Positions 5,973-11,778 of a DNA stretch of 13,477 nt are shown here, one piece after another. Source of the DNA: DATLGD01 sp035540755 (GTDB lineage Bacteria > Actinomycetota > Actinomycetes > Mycobacteriales > SCTD01); contig DATLGD010000118.1 in NCBI GenBank assembly GCA_035540755.1, positions 1-13,477 on the forward strand, written 5' to 3'. The notes under the pieces were generated by a model. The model made no database searches. It was not told the origin of the DNA and saw only the letters and a program-made list of their open reading frames with translations. Position 1 is the stretch's first letter. Every line of letters begins with the position of its first letter. The position numbers and the translations under genes are program-made.

Positions 5973-7172
5973 GTGCCCCTGACGAGCAGCGCCGAGCAGC
6001 CGCTGCCGGTGCGCACCATCGCCCGGTCGATCGCCGAGTGGGTCGGACGGCTCGGCCGAGTCTGGGTCGAGGGACAGGTCACCCAGCTGAACCTGCGGCC
6101 CGGCACCGTCTTCCTCACCCTGCGCGACCCGGTGGCCGACGTGAGCCTGCAGGTCACCTGCGCGCGGGGGGTGTGCGACGCCGTGCAGCCCCCGCTCACC
6201 GAGGGGGCGCGGGTGGTCGTGCACGCCAAGCCCGAGCTGTGGATCGGGCGCGGGTCGCTCAGCCTGGTCGCCACCGAGATCCGGCCGGTCGGCGTCGGTG
6301 AGCTGCTGGCCCGGCTCGAGCGGCTCAAGGGCGTGCTGCGCTCCGAGGGCCTGTTCGACGCCGAGCGCAAGCGCCCGCTGCCGTTCCTGCCCACCGCCGT
6401 CGGCCTGGTCACCGGGCGCGCCAGCGCGGCGCAGCGCGACGTCGTCGAGAACGCGCGCCGGCGCTGGCCGGCCGTCCGGTTCGAGGTGCGCGAGGTGGCG
6501 GTGCAGGGGCACCTGGCCGTCGAGCAGGTCGTGACCGCGCTGCGCGACCTCGACCGGAACCCCGAGGTCGACGTCGTCGTCGTCGCCCGCGGCGGCGGCA
6601 GCGTCGAGGACCTGCTGCCGTTCAGCGACGAGGCGATGTGCCGGGCGGTCGCGGCCTGTCGCACACCGGTCGTCAGCGCCATCGGGCACGAGCCCGACAG
6701 CCCGCTGCTCGACCTCGTCGCCGACGTGCGGTGCTCCACACCGACCGATGCCGGCAAGCGCGTCGTGCCCGACGTCGGCGAGGAGCAGCACGGACTGCAC
6801 GTCACCCGTGACCGCGGGCGCCGCGCGGTGACGACGCTGCTCGCCCGCGAGCGGGCCCGGCTCGACGCCGCGCTCTCCCGGCCGGTGCTGGCCGATCCGG
6901 GGAGCCTGGTCGCCTCGCGACGCGCCGAGGTCGACGCGCTGCGCGACCGGGCCCGCCGGTGCACCTCCGGCCGGCTGGACGCGGCCCGCGCCGACCTGGT
7001 GCACACCCGGGCACGCGTCCTCGCGCTGTCGCCGCAGGCCACGCTCGACCGCGGCTACGCCGTCGTGCAGACCGCTGACGGCGCCGTCGTGCGCGACCCG
7101 GCCGACGTGGCCGTCGGAGAGCGCCTGCGGCTGCGCGTCGCCGGCGGCGAGCTCGGCGCGACGGCTGGGTGA
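5973..7172 (+). CDS. xseA: Exodeoxyribonuclease VII large subunit XseA
   Basis: The product is the catalytic large subunit of exonuclease VII, which with several XseB subunits degrades single-stranded DNA from both ends without needing a divalent metal. It has 399 residues, slightly short of the ~450 of E. coli. Residues about 10-105 form the OB-fold DNA-binding domain, including RVWVEGQVTQLNLRPGTVFLTL at 29-50 (one run). The catalytic core carries GLVTGRASAAQRDVVENARRR (144-164 region), VVARGGGSVEDLLPF (203-217) and SAIGHEPDSPLLDLVADVR (235-253), then STPTDAGK (255-262). Helical coiled-coil sequence follows to about 345, and the C-terminal segment contains LDRGYAVV. The GTG start is fixed by the TAGCGT hexamer 6 nt upstream. 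xseB is normally immediately downstream, but here an opposite-strand gene intervenes, leaving 596 bp between xseA and xseB. Confidence 0.96.
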   Translation: MPLTSSAEQPLPVRTIARSIAEWVGRLGRVWVEGQVTQLNLRPGTVFLTLRDPVADVSLQVTCARGVCDAVQPPLTEGARVVVHAKPELWIGRGSLSLVATEIRPVGVGELLARLERLKGVLRSEGLFDAERKRPLPFLPTAVGLVTGRASAAQRDVVENARRRWPAVRFEVREVAVQGHLAVEQVVTALRDLDRNPEVDVVVVARGGGSVEDLLPFSDEAMCRAVAACRTPVVSAIGHEPDSPLLDLVADVRCSTPTDAGKRVVPDVGEEQHGLHVTRDRGRRAVTTLLARERARLDAALSRPVLADPGSLVASRRAEVDALRDRARRCTSGRLDAARADLVHTRARVLALSPQATLDRGYAVVQTADGAVVRDPADVAVGERLRLRVAGGELGATAG

Positions 7173-7173
7173 G

Positions 7174-7662
7174 CTACGGCCGCTTGGGCTTCACGACGAG
7201 GGCGAGGTCCAGGCTGTCGACGACCACCGGCGACAGGAAGTCGATGGCGTTGACCTCGACCTTCTGGCAGTGGCCGACCCCGGCGACGAAGACGTTCTCT
7301 TCCGCCGCGTCGAACGGCTGGTAGTTCTCGCTGGTGCCGCCGGTGCGACCGGCCACGACCTCCAGGTCGTAGTCGTTGGCCGGCACGAGCCAGGTCATGG
7401 TGGTGTCGATGCTCGCCGTGGTGCCGACCGGGTTCCCGGCGAGGTCGAGCACGAACGTGCGGACCGTCCGCTCGTCGCCGACCAGGAACGACGGCGTCTC
7501 GATCGTGCCGGTGGCGCCGTCGGCCGTGAGGCGCTCGGCACCGGCCTGGACCTCGCAGGCCTCCAGCAGCACGGGCTCGTCGACGACGTCGCCGTTCGCG
7601 AGGGCCGGGGCGGCGGACAGGACGAGGGCGGCAGCGGCGACTCCGCCGAGGACACGACGCAC
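7174..7662 (-). CDS. Small secreted protein of unknown function
   Basis: I do not recognise the family. The 162-residue product has a clear Sec signal peptide: MRR, a hydrophobic core at about 4-18 and an Ala-Leu-Ala site predicting cleavage after residue 22. The mature ~140 residues look beta-rich and acidic, with many Val, Thr and Asp, and contain only two cysteines (Cys36 and Cys132), which could form a disulfide outside the cell. There is no lipobox, no LPxTG motif and no further membrane segment, so release or loose surface association is most likely. The GTG start is supported by a Shine-Dalgarno (CTGGAG) 5 nt upstream. The gene lies between xseA and xseB on the opposite strand, one base from the xseA stop, and breaks a normally contiguous gene pair. 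This suggests later insertion. Confidence 0.85.
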   Translation of the reverse strand: MRRVLGGVAAAALVLSAAPALANGDVVDEPVLLEACEVQAGAERLTADGATGTIETPSFLVGDERTVRTFVLDLAGNPVGTTASIDTTMTWLVPANDYDLEVVAGRTGGTSENYQPFDAAEENVFVAGVGHCQKVEVNAIDFLSPVVVDSLDLALVVKPKRP

Positions 7663-7667
7663 GAGAG

Positions 7668-7673
7668 CTCCAG
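7668..7673 (-). promoter_or_regulatory. Shine-Dalgarno CTGGAG of the secreted-protein gene
   Basis: On the minus strand CTGGAG lies 5 nt before the GTG at 7662. It supports that start, which also gives an ideal signal peptide. No obvious -10 hexamer sits close by, so this gene probably has a leader. Confidence 0.55.
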
Positions 7674-7756
7674 GGACTGCGGGCAGCTCGGGGCGACCTG
7701 CCGGATGCGTCCTGGTTCGACGCCGGGCGCCCGAGTCCTGCCGGTGCCGCGGCCCG

Positions 7757-7762
7757 TAGTCT
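7757..7762 (+). promoter_or_regulatory. -10 hexamer TAGTCT, leaderless promoter of xseB
   Basis: TAGTCT fits TANNNT. Two GTG codons follow in frame, at 7766 and 7769. The second is exactly 6 nt downstream, as in ispH, glpX and xseA, so the pattern favours 7769 as the start. The presence of a separate xseB promoter fits its physical separation from xseA. Confidence 0.55.
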
Positions 7763-7768
7763 GCCGTG

Positions 7769-7981
7769 GTGCCCGACGACGTCCCTGCCGCCCTGAGCTA
7801 CGAGGCTGCCAGAGACGAGCTCGTCGACGTCGTCCGCCGGCTCGAGCAGGGCGGGGCGACGCTCGAGGAGTCGCTGGCCCTGTGGGAGCGAGGCGAGGCG
7901 CTGGCCCGCACCTGCCAGGCATGGCTGGACGGCGCGCAGACCCGGCTCGACGCCGTCCTGGGCGACCGGGCCGACGACTGA
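7769..7981 (+). CDS. xseB: Exodeoxyribonuclease VII small subunit XseB
   Basis: The product is 70 residues (71 if the GTG three bases upstream is used) and matches the small subunit of exonuclease VII, an all-helical hairpin that binds the XseA coiled coil in several copies. Family signatures are SYEAARDELVDVVRRLEQGG (residues 10-29), then TLEESLALWERGEALARTC, corresponding to the conserved LEESL.L.E.G..L pattern. The acidic C-terminal tail GDRADD is usual. The start at 7769 is chosen from the TAGTCT hexamer 6 nt upstream. It converges on the DUF4245 gene with 7 bp between stops. Displacement from xseA means the two subunits, normally coupled in one transcript, probably rely on separate promoters here. 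Confidence 0.93.
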   Translation: MPDDVPAALSYEAARDELVDVVRRLEQGGATLEESLALWERGEALARTCQAWLDGAQTRLDAVLGDRADD

Positions 7982-7988
7982 GCAGAGC

Positions 7989-8588
7989 TCAGCGGGCGGA
8001 GCTGGCCGTGGTGCTCGCGGCGAGCGCGGTGAGCTCCTCCAGCGGAGCGCTCGTCCTGCGGGTGCCGACGACCACCGTGACGCCGTCGATCTCGCGCACC
8101 AGCGACACCGAGCCGTCCTCGTCCTCGTAGCGCTGCCAGAGGGCGCCGTCGACGTCGACCGTGCCGTCCGGCGAGGAGGCGCCGACGAGGTCCTCGACGA
8201 ACGGCTGCGCCGGGCCGCTGGTGGCGGCGAACTCGGCGTAGGAGCCGCTGCGGGTGTTCCAGCCCAGGCGCAGGCCGGGGGGCGCCTGCACGTACTGGCT
8301 CACCGTCGGGCGCCAGGCCTGCAGCTGCGCCGGCACCGGGGCGCCCTCGACGGTCGAGGTCCAGGCGGCGAGGTCGGCCGACTGGTCCACCAGCCGCACC
8401 TCCTGCTCGGCGTCCCGCCCCGGCTGCGCGAGGAACCACAGCGGCACGACGAGCAGCATGACCAGGCCCATCGAGCGCACCATGTCGAGCGCGCTCTCCC
8501 GCCCCCGCTTGCGCTTCTTCTTCGCCGCCCGCTCGAGGGCAGCCTGCTCGCGGGCGGCGTCCAGCGAGCTCTCCGACGTCGTCGTCAC
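7989..8588 (-). CDS. DUF4245 single-pass membrane protein
   Basis: The 199-residue product fits the actinobacterial DUF4245 family, of unknown function. It begins with a cytosolic charged stretch containing the basic run AAKKKRKRGR (21-30). One hydrophobic segment at about 38-54 (RSMGLVMLLVVPLWFLA) follows, then an extracytoplasmic domain of about 140 residues containing the family-like WRPTVSQYVQAPPGLRLGWN (92-111) and DGALWQRYEDEDGSVSLVRE (147-166). The positive-inside pattern predicts an outward-facing C-terminal domain. The start is GTG at 8588, preceded by a CACACT -10-like hexamer. Purines just before the codon are too close for a normal Shine-Dalgarno. From memory, DUF4245 genes adjoin glpX and fumC in mycobacteria (Rv1100), supporting the call. 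It may also be co-transcribed with the TetR/194-aa pair 37 bp upstream. Confidence 0.85.
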   Translation of the reverse strand: MTTTSESSLDAAREQAALERAAKKKRKRGRESALDMVRSMGLVMLLVVPLWFLAQPGRDAEQEVRLVDQSADLAAWTSTVEGAPVPAQLQAWRPTVSQYVQAPPGLRLGWNTRSGSYAEFAATSGPAQPFVEDLVGASSPDGTVDVDGALWQRYEDEDGSVSLVREIDGVTVVVGTRRTSAPLEELTALAASTTASSAR

Positions 8589-8594
8589 CCCTCC

Positions 8595-8600
8595 AGTGTG
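8595..8600 (-). promoter_or_regulatory. Weak -10-like hexamer CACACT before the DUF4245 gene
   Basis: On the minus strand CACACT is followed by 6 nt (GGAGGG) and the GTG at 8588. It departs from TANNNT at the first base. It sits in the 37-bp gap after the upstream 194-aa gene, so the DUF4245 gene might have its own leaderless promoter, or be read through from the TetR operon. Confidence 0.35.
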
Positions 8601-8625
8601 GACGACGGCGGCGCCGGGCGCGCCG

Positions 8626-9210
8626 TCAGCCGCCGGACTCCCACACCGGCGTGGACGCCGCCGCGGCGGCCAGCAGCGGCCCGGCGTCGAGCTGGGCGAG
8701 CGTCTCGGGGATGCGGCGGTCGGGCCACCGGCAGCCGAGCACCAGCGGGCCGTCCGGCGGGAGCGGCCAGAGCCAGTACTCGCCGGTCCAGGTCAGCGCG
8801 GTGGCGTTCGAGCTGAGCAGCACCAGGTGCGGCGTCACGTCCCCGGGGCGCTCGACCTCCGGCGACTCGCTGCGACCGGTGGTGACGCGCCGCCCGTCGG
8901 CGAACGCGCAGCCGACCCGGAAGCGGCCCGGGCTGCGGCTGTAGTCCCGCAGCGCCCAGTCGAGGTCCTCCGCCCGCTGCTCGTCGGCGAACAGCACGAC
9001 CACCGACAGCCGCAGCCCGTCGCTGTAGGCGGTGACCCCTCGGACCGCGACCGTGACCTCGTCGGTGCGCACCAGCACGAACGAGGCGAGGGCCAGCACC
9101 CCGACCTCGTCCTGCGGCGGGCCCGACCCGGCTGAGCGGTGCGCCCGGTGCTGCTGCCAGTCGCCGCCGCTGCGGGCTCCGCGCGACTCCTCGTCGTCGA
9201 ACAGCCTCAC
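8626..9210 (-). CDS. Hypothetical protein, 194 aa, W-WPLPP motif
   Basis: The function is unknown. The frame stays open far upstream (to 10872), but the GTG at 9210 is the sensible start: it overlaps the TetR stop in a 4-bp GTGA, the classic translational-coupling arrangement. Residues 1-35 are polar and low in structure. The rest alternates beta strands, including VTVAVRGVTAYSDGLRLSVV (52-71), then FRVGCAFADGRRVTTG (97-112) and the striking YWLWPLPPDGPLVLGCRWPD (145-164). This Trp/Pro signature resembles a widespread actinobacterial hypothetical family. There is no signal peptide or membrane helix. Coupling to a TetR regulator suggests shared regulation or a direct functional link, which is inference. 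The gene ends 37 bp before DUF4245. Confidence 0.82.
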   Translation of the reverse strand: MRLFDDEESRGARSGGDWQQHRAHRSAGSGPPQDEVGVLALASFVLVRTDEVTVAVRGVTAYSDGLRLSVVVLFADEQRAEDLDWALRDYSRSPGRFRVGCAFADGRRVTTGRSESPEVERPGDVTPHLVLLSSNATALTWTGEYWLWPLPPDGPLVLGCRWPDRRIPETLAQLDAGPLLAAAAASTPVWESGG

Positions 9211-9809
9211 GGAGCGGCGCCGATGCGGGCCACGAGGGTCAGCACGTCCGTCGCGAGCCGCGCGGCGTGGCCGGCGTCCTCGCAGACGGCGACCTCGTGC
9301 CCGGCCTCGCTCATGACCGTGGTCAGCACCAGCACCAGCGCGTCGCCCCAGGGCTCCTCCTCCCGGGCCGACAGCACGGCGGCGTTGCGCCGGGTCCACT
9401 CCCGGTAGCGCCGCCGCGCCACCAGCTCGAAACCCGCCGGCCCTCCCCCGGCGAGGAACAGACGGGCGAGGTCGCGCTCCTCCCAGCACCCGTCGAGGTA
9501 GGCGCGCGCGCCGGCGAGGAACAGCGCGAGGGGGTCGTCGACGCCGTCGACACGCGCCGTCCGGACCGCTGCCGCGGCGCGCTCCTCCTGGCGGTGCTGG
9601 TACTCGTCGAACAGCGCCAGGTACAGCTCGCCCTTGCCGCCGAAGTGGTGGTAGAGGCTGCCGACGCTGGCGCCGGCCCGGGCCACGACCTCGGCGATGC
9701 TGGCCTCGGCGAACCCCGACGCGGTGAAGACCTCGCGGGCGGCGGACAGCAGCGCTGCGCGCGTCGTTGCGGCGCGGCCGGCAGGGCGCAGCGAGGCGGG
9801 GGCGGTCAT
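9207..9809 (-). CDS. TetR/AcrR family transcriptional regulator
   Basis: The 200-residue product has the standard TetR layout. The N-terminal DNA-binding domain covers about residues 15-62: an initial helix TRAALLSAAREVFTASGF and a helix-turn-helix IAEVVARAGASVGSLYHHFG, with the family-typical SLYHHF turn followed by GKGELYLALF. Residues about 70-200 form the variable helical ligand-binding and dimerisation domain; its inducer cannot be read from sequence. The start is ATG at 9809; GAGAGG 8 nt upstream is an acceptable Shine-Dalgarno. Only 52 bp separate it from the divergent glpX start, so binding in its own promoter could also affect glpX. It overlaps the downstream 194-aa gene by 4 bp and is probably co-transcribed with it. 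Confidence 0.93.
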   Translation of the reverse strand: MTAPASLRPAGRAATTRAALLSAAREVFTASGFAEASIAEVVARAGASVGSLYHHFGGKGELYLALFDEYQHRQEERAAAAVRTARVDGVDDPLALFLAGARAYLDGCWEERDLARLFLAGGGPAGFELVARRRYREWTRRNAAVLSAREEEPWGDALVLVLTTVMSEAGHEVAVCEDAGHAARLATDVLTLVARIGAAP

Positions 9810-9824
9810 CCCGACAGCCTCTCA

Positions 9825-9832
9825 CCTGCAGG
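9825..9832. promoter_or_regulatory. CCTGCAGG palindrome in the TetR/glpX gap, possible operator
   Basis: The 52-bp gap between the two divergent starts contains the perfect 8-bp palindrome CCTGCAGG, 15 nt from the tetR-type start and 29 nt from the glpX start. TetR-type operators are usually longer palindromes, and I see no clear extension of the symmetry beyond the 8 bp. It is a candidate only because of its position. Confidence 0.25.
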
Positions 9833-9849
9833 CCCCCCGGCGGCGCCGA

Positions 9850-9855
9850 TAGGGT
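9850..9855 (+). promoter_or_regulatory. -10 hexamer TAGGGT, leaderless promoter of glpX
   Basis: TAGGGT is followed by CCGACC (6 nt) and the glpX ATG at 9862. No Shine-Dalgarno is present. It is one of the clearest examples of the TANNNT-N6-start arrangement in the window. Confidence 0.6.
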
Positions 9856-9861
9856 CCGACC

Positions 9862-10881
9862 ATGAGCCAGTCGTCGCAGAACACGCCAGAGGCCCCCGAC
9901 CGCAACCTGGCGCTCGAGCTGGTGCGCGTCACCGAGGCCGCAGCCATGGCCGCGGGCAGATGGGTGGGCCGCGGCGACAAGATCGGCGGCGACGGCGCCG
10001 CAGTCGACGCGATGCGGCAGCTCATCGGCACGGTCTCGATGCGCGGCGTCGTCGTCATCGGCGAGGGCGAGAAGGACGAGGCGCCCATGCTGTTCAACGG
10101 CGAGGAGGTCGGCTGCGGCGAGGGCCCGGAGGCCGACGTCGCCGTCGACCCGATCGACGGCACGACCCTCATGGCCAAGGGCATGCCGAACGCGATCGCC
10201 GTCATGGCCGTCGCCGAGCGGCACACGATGTACGACCCGTCGGCGGTCTTCTACATGGAGAAGCTGGTGACCGGTCACGAGGCCGCCGGCGTCGTCGACA
10301 TCACCGCTCCGGTCGCGCACAACGTGCAGGCGGTGGCGAAGGCCAAGGGCGGCTCGGTCGAGGACGTCACCGTGTGCATCCTGGACCGGCCCAGGCACGA
10401 GGACCTGGTGCGCGACATCCGCCAGGCCGGCGCCCGCATCAAGTTCATCACCGACGGCGACGTCGCCGGCGCCGTCATGGCCGCCTCGGAGGGCACCGGC
10501 GTCGACCTGCTCCTCGGCATCGGCGGCACGCCGGAGGGCATCATCGCGGCGTGTGCCGTGAAGTGCCTGGGCGGCACCATCCAGGGCAAGCTGTGGCCGC
10601 AGAAGAAGTCCGAGTTCGCCAACGCCGCCGAGGCCGGTCTGGACCTCGACGCCGTGCTGGGGCCGGACGACCTGGTGCGCAGCGACAACGTCTTCTTCGT
10701 CGCCACCGGCATCACCGACGGCGAGCTGGTGCGCGGCGTCCGCTACCGGGGCGGCGGCGCGACCACCGAGTCGCTGGTGATGCGGTCCAAGAGCGGCACG
10801 ATCCGGCGCGTCACCTCGCAGCACGCGCTCACCAAGCTGCGCGCGTACTCGGCCGTCGACTTCGAGGGCCACAGCCGGTAG
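9862..10881 (+). CDS. glpX: Class II fructose-1,6-bisphosphatase GlpX
   Basis: GlpX hydrolyses fructose 1,6-bisphosphate to fructose 6-phosphate in gluconeogenesis; in mycobacteria it is the principal such enzyme. The product has 339 residues, normal for the family. It shows the metal- and phosphate-binding motifs: GRGDKIGGDGAAVDAM (36-51), GEGEKDEAPML (67-77) and DPIDGTTLMAKG (96-107). GGTPEGIIAACAVKCLGG (221-238) supplies the late conserved acidic residue E225. The C-terminal VMRSKSGTIRRV is also typical. The ATG start has a TAGGGT hexamer 6 nt upstream. It is divergent from the TetR regulator and convergent with xth, with the gap filled by two repeat copies. In mycobacteria fum lies close to glpX; here 2.1 kb with two nuclease genes and four repeats separates glpX and fumC. 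Confidence 0.97.
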   Translation: MSQSSQNTPEAPDRNLALELVRVTEAAAMAAGRWVGRGDKIGGDGAAVDAMRQLIGTVSMRGVVVIGEGEKDEAPMLFNGEEVGCGEGPEADVAVDPIDGTTLMAKGMPNAIAVMAVAERHTMYDPSAVFYMEKLVTGHEAAGVVDITAPVAHNVQAVAKAKGGSVEDVTVCILDRPRHEDLVRDIRQAGARIKFITDGDVAGAVMAASEGTGVDLLLGIGGTPEGIIAACAVKCLGGTIQGKLWPQKKSEFANAAEAGLDLDAVLGPDDLVRSDNVFFVATGITDGELVRGVRYRGGGATTESLVMRSKSGTIRRVTSQHALTKLRAYSAVDFEGHSR

Positions 10882-10883
10882 CG

Positions 10884-10938
10884 CCTTGCGTCAGAAGACC
10901 TCAGCGCGGCGCCTCTCCCCGCTTCTGACGTCCCGCGG
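10884..10938 (+). repeat. Structured repeat, copy A
   Basis: This 55-nt unit starts CCTTGCGTCAGAAG and ends CTTCTGACGTCCCGCGG. Its arms CGTCAGAAG (10889-10897) and CTTCTGACG (10922-10930) are perfectly complementary, 9 bp, around a 24-nt loop. The loop contains CGGCGCCTCTCCC (10907-10919), which is identical in all four copies of the window. It starts 2 nt after the glpX stop. Three substitutions separate it from copy B. Confidence 0.9.
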
Positions 10939-10946
10939 CCCGCAGC

Positions 10947-11001
10947 CCTTGCGTCAGACGACCTGAGCACGGCGCCTCTCCCCGCTTCTGACGTCCCGCG
11001 G
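10947..11001 (+). repeat. Structured repeat, copy B
   Basis: This is a direct repeat of copy A, 63 nt further on, with 52 of 55 bases identical. One substitution lies in the left stem arm (AAG to ACG) and leaves a 7-bp stem plus one mismatch. The core CGGCGCCTCTCCC is at 10970-10982. The copy ends exactly one base before the xth stop codon (minus strand). A and B together fill the whole 120-bp gap between the convergent glpX and xth genes, so a terminator role here is possible. Confidence 0.9.
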
Positions 11002-11763
11002 TCAGGGCCCGATGTCGACCACGACCGGCGCGTGGTCGCTGGCGCCCTTGCCCTTGCGCGCCTCCCGGTCGACGAAGGCGTCGACGACGCGCACGGACGG
11101 CGTCGCGAGCACGTAGTCGATCCGCATGCCGAGGTCCTTGTGGAACATCCCGGCCCGGTAGTCCCAGTAGGTGAACGGCCTGTCGTTCTTGCCCGGCCGG
11201 GGGACGACGTCGACCAGGCCCCAGTCGAGCAGCTCCCGCATCGCGGCCCGCTCGGCCGGTGTGACGTGCGTCGAGCCGACGAAGCGCGAGGCGTCCCAGA
11301 CGTCGTCGTCGGTCAGTGCGACGTTGAAGTCGCCCATGACGACCAGCGGCTGCGAGGGGTCGAAGGCGTCGAGCCGCTCACGCAGGGACCGCAGCCAGGC
11401 CAGCTTGTAGTCGTAGTGCGGATCGTCGAGCGAGCGCCCGTTGGGCACGTAGACGCTGACGGCGTGCAGCCCGCCGCACTGCGCAGCGGCCAGGCGCGGC
11501 TCGGGGTGGCCGACCAGCTCACGGCTCTCGTCCGCGAGCCCCACCCTGGACAGGACGGCGACGCCGTTCCAGCGCCCGTCACCGCTGTGCACCACCTCGT
11601 AGCCCAACCCCAGCAGCGGCAGGTGCGGGAAGGCCTCGTCGGCGCACTTGGTCTCCTGCAGCGCGACGACGTCGGGCTGCCGGTCCTCCAGCCACTCGAG
11701 CAGGCGCGGGAGCCGGGCGCCGACCGAGTTGACGTTCCAGGTGGCGATGCGCACGGGGTCCAC
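11002..11763 (-). CDS. xth: Exodeoxyribonuclease III (AP endonuclease, ExoIII/EEP family)
   Basis: The product is a 253-residue ExoIII-type enzyme that cuts DNA at abasic sites and degrades one strand from 3' ends in base excision repair. All active-site motifs are visible: Asn10 in ATWNVNS, Glu37 in LQETK, Tyr105 in VYVPNGR, Asp145 and Asn147 in GDFNV, Asp216 in MRIDYVL, and Asp243-His244 in SDHAPVV. Length is normal. The start is GTG at 11763; a second GTG three codons in (11754) would give a product beginning directly at the conserved RIATWN and cannot be excluded. It starts 15 bp after the stop of the DUF559 gene on the same strand, so the two are probably one transcript. Its 3' end abuts repeat copy B. 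Confidence 0.95.
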   Translation of the reverse strand: MDPVRIATWNVNSVGARLPRLLEWLEDRQPDVVALQETKCADEAFPHLPLLGLGYEVVHSGDGRWNGVAVLSRVGLADESRELVGHPEPRLAAAQCGGLHAVSVYVPNGRSLDDPHYDYKLAWLRSLRERLDAFDPSQPLVVMGDFNVALTDDDVWDASRFVGSTHVTPAERAAMRELLDWGLVDVVPRPGKNDRPFTYWDYRAGMFHKDLGMRIDYVLATPSVRVVDAFVDREARKGKGASDHAPVVVDIGP

Positions 11764-11778
11764 TCTTGCAGAGGCCGG

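Noticed and set aside
8626..10872. A minus-strand frame open for nearly 2.25 kb across the TetR and glpX genes
   Set aside because: Only its last 194 codons (from the GTG at 9210) are a gene. The rest lies antisense to glpX and in another frame of the TetR gene, with biased Arg/Gly/His-rich translation typical of GC-rich shadow frames.
10884..11001. A CRISPR array, suggested by regular repeats with a 63-nt period
   Set aside because: There are only two copies per side, the gap between units is 8 nt and not a variable spacer, the copies are in opposite orientations at the two sites, and no cas genes are visible.
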